A stretch of DNA of 64,000 bases from Bombus terrestris (taxonomy: Eukaryota; Arthropoda; Insecta; Hymenoptera; Apidae). The stretch covers positions 7,351,501 to 7,415,500 of the forward strand of contig NC_063278.1 in the NCBI RefSeq assembly GCF_910591885.1, written 5' to 3'. Shown piece after piece: positions 63,327 to 64,000 of this stretch. The notes below the pieces were generated by a model. The model saw only the letters and a list, made by a program, of their open reading frames with translations, was not told the DNA's origin and searched no databases. Numbering within the stretch: the stretch's first letter is position 1; every line of letters starts with the position of its first letter. A program made the position numbers and the translations under genes.

Positions 63327-63589
63327 TGTGACGGCACTCGATAAGTCAAATACCATTACTCGACACTAATTAGAGTCGAACAACGGCAGCGCAGTGGTTA
63401 GTGCCTTAGGTTACGAACGTTCGGAACCCGGGTTCAAATCCCGGCGACCGGAGTCCGATTTTTCTTCTACGCAACTAAATTAGGAGGAAGATCAGCAGTA
63501 CCCCAGCAGCGACATCTACAGCCCCTAGCAACAATTACTCCGGACGAGGACCAGCGACAATTCTATCACGAATAACATATACCACCTCA
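63327..63589 (+). repeat. 3' LTR (full length) of the miniature element
   Basis: A 263-bp LTR with TG...CA ends. In order it holds a near-palindrome (cgacactaattagagtcg, 63361-63378), the tRNA-like module (63380-63451), a T5 run (63459-63463), a conserved block from 63494 on (cagcagtaccccagcagcga) and the ACATATACCACCTCA end. The polypurine tract ends three bases before it. Its right end abuts the mariner relic directly. Confidence 0.87.
63380..63463 (+). ncRNA. tRNA-like module with Pol III A box, B box and T5 terminator inside the LTR
   Basis: A box CAGCGCAGTGG (63387-63397) matches the tRNA consensus TRGCNNAGYGG at 10 of 11 positions. B box GGTTCAAATCC (63431-63441) fits fully, with 33 bases between them. 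The T-arm is intact (stem ccggg/cccgg around ttcaaat, 63428-63444). Seven bases follow as a 3' acceptor strand (cgaccgg), but the 5' counterpart (acaacgg) does not pair with it, so this is not a functional tRNA. A TTTTT run at 63459-63463 is a good Pol III terminator and would give a transcript of about 80 bases. Whether it is transcribed is inference. Confidence 0.6.
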
Positions 63590-63860
63590 GAAGATTCGAT
63601 CATCGAGCCATTTTTTTGTATCTGATAAGTAATTGAAATCGGATATCGGATAAGATGTGTTGTATCGATCGGAACAGGTCGTAATTCGAAAGAGCTGCGT
63701 TCAGCGAATAAGCTGGCTGCTGCAGAAAGAACTGCTGACTGTTCCAAACAAGACTTATTATTGTGTCTTTCGTCGTAGAAGCAGTGCGTGGTCTAGCATT
63801 GTCACGTAATAATTTCACAGAACGTTCTCCTTTGTCAGTGCTCTGACGATTGGATGTTAT
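63590..63860 (-). pseudogene. decayed mariner transposase, C-terminal part
   Basis: The minus-strand frame ending near 63600 reads KLLRDNARPRTA, matching the mariner LLHDNARPHTA motif with its second catalytic Asp. KDTIISLVWNSQQFFLQQ follows, then PAYSLNAALSNYDLFRSIQH and ILSDIRF, matching HPPYSPDLAPSDYHLFRSMQHFLSDKRF of cecropia-like mariners. The third catalytic Asp is Asn here (SNYDLF for SDYHLF), so it is inactive. The frame stays open for 72 codons. Upstream sequence towards 64000 is in frame for about 20 codons but poorly matched. Homology stops at the end of the 3' LTR (63589), so retroelement insertion or later deletion has removed the transposase end. Confidence 0.78.
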
Positions 63861-64000
63861 CTAAAGACACGACATTTTTCCGTGATGGAAGTCATCCTAA
63901 TTGCCTAATAGATGGCTTAGTTATAGAAAGCAACGACAGATCTTTTCATCGAACAACTTGTGATTTTATATTTACATAGACATTAAGTTTCACTAAAAAA

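Larger units (their letters stand above)
62677..63589 (+). mobile_element. miniature LTR retrotransposon (TRIM-like), non-autonomous, 5'-truncated
   Basis: Two direct repeats (62677-62882 and 63327-63589), about 90% identical by eye, flank 444 bp of non-coding DNA. The 3' LTR has TG...CA ends (TGTGACGG at the left, CACCTCA at the right). The 5' copy lacks the first 55 or so bases. Three bases after the 5' LTR lies an 18-base primer-binding site complementary to tRNA-Trp. A polypurine tract, aaggggg (63317-63323), precedes the 3' LTR. The interior has no gag or pol frame, so it must have moved using another element's proteins. TRIMs are known in plants and have been reported in ants. A third copy, a solo LTR, lies at 52472-52724. 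Confidence 0.88.
12655..64000 (+). other. giant intron (>51 kb), continues past the right edge
   Basis: After the donor at 12655 no exon was found that combines a good acceptor, phase-1 entry, good donor and recognisable coding sequence. The interval is treated as one very long plus-strand intron hosting the repeats, LTRs, transposon remnants, hairpin and recursive splice site listed separately. Parts not listed separately hold nothing I can name: about 12.7-19.0, 19.7-22.5, 23.0-26.7, 27.1-29.4, 31.0-36.2, 36.4-39.8, 40.4-42.0, 43.4-46.2, 46.8-48.4, 48.8-50.2, 50.5-52.4, 52.8-54.9, 55.1-56.3, 57.2-61.4 and 61.5-62.6 kb. Other genes nested in the intron, or short exons, may have been missed. 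Confidence 0.55.

Noticed and set aside
63380..63451. Genuine tRNA gene
   Set aside because: The A box, B box and T-arm are good, but the acceptor stem does not pair and no clean anticodon arm forms. It is part of an LTR repeated elsewhere.

Overview
This is animal nuclear DNA, most likely from an insect and probably a hymenopteran (bee or ant). It has no operon-like gene packing. A few short islands of good coding sequence, with canonical splice sites, sit in tens of kilobases of AT-leaning, CpG-undepleted non-coding DNA. The decayed transposons are of insect type: mariner-like transposases, short LTRs and a miniature LTR retrotransposon. The order-level assignment is inference.

Layout. Two phase-compatible coding exons of one plus-strand gene are visible at 2697-2806 and 12447-12654, joined by a 9.6 kb intron. 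They encode an acidic N-terminal segment followed by a Gly/Ser-rich and Ser/Asp-rich segment. I do not recognise the protein. The second exon ends in phase 1, and no convincing conserved continuation follows before the right edge, so most of the window (12655-64000) is read as one giant intron of more than 51 kb. At 61436/61437 a pyrimidine-rich acceptor is fused directly to a perfect donor (CAG|GTAAGT). This is the signature of a recursive-splicing ratchet point, as used to remove very long insect introns. A weak alternative last exon (22514-22641) has an acceptor in the right phase.

Inside the giant intron are a near-perfect 34-bp hairpin (36287-36407, a microRNA precursor or MITE candidate), two related solo LTRs with intact 4-bp target-site duplications (30602-30986 and 56364-56754), and three decayed Tc1/mariner-superfamily transposase fragments (about 50.2, 57.0 and 63.7 kb). 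There are also many microsatellites and long polypyrimidine or polypurine blocks.

The most striking object is a miniature LTR retrotransposon (62677-63589). It has about 0.2-0.26 kb LTRs, a primer-binding site perfectly complementary to the 3' end of animal tRNA-Trp, a 444-bp non-coding interior and a polypurine tract. A related solo LTR lies in reverse at 52472-52724. Its LTR carries a tRNA-like module with an A box, a perfect B box, an intact T-arm and a T5 run. This resembles the 5S-rRNA-bearing LTRs of plant Cassandra elements, but with a tRNA-type internal Pol III promoter.

Most long open frames in the window are low-complexity (CT- or GA-rich) or antisense shadows and are not annotated as genes.
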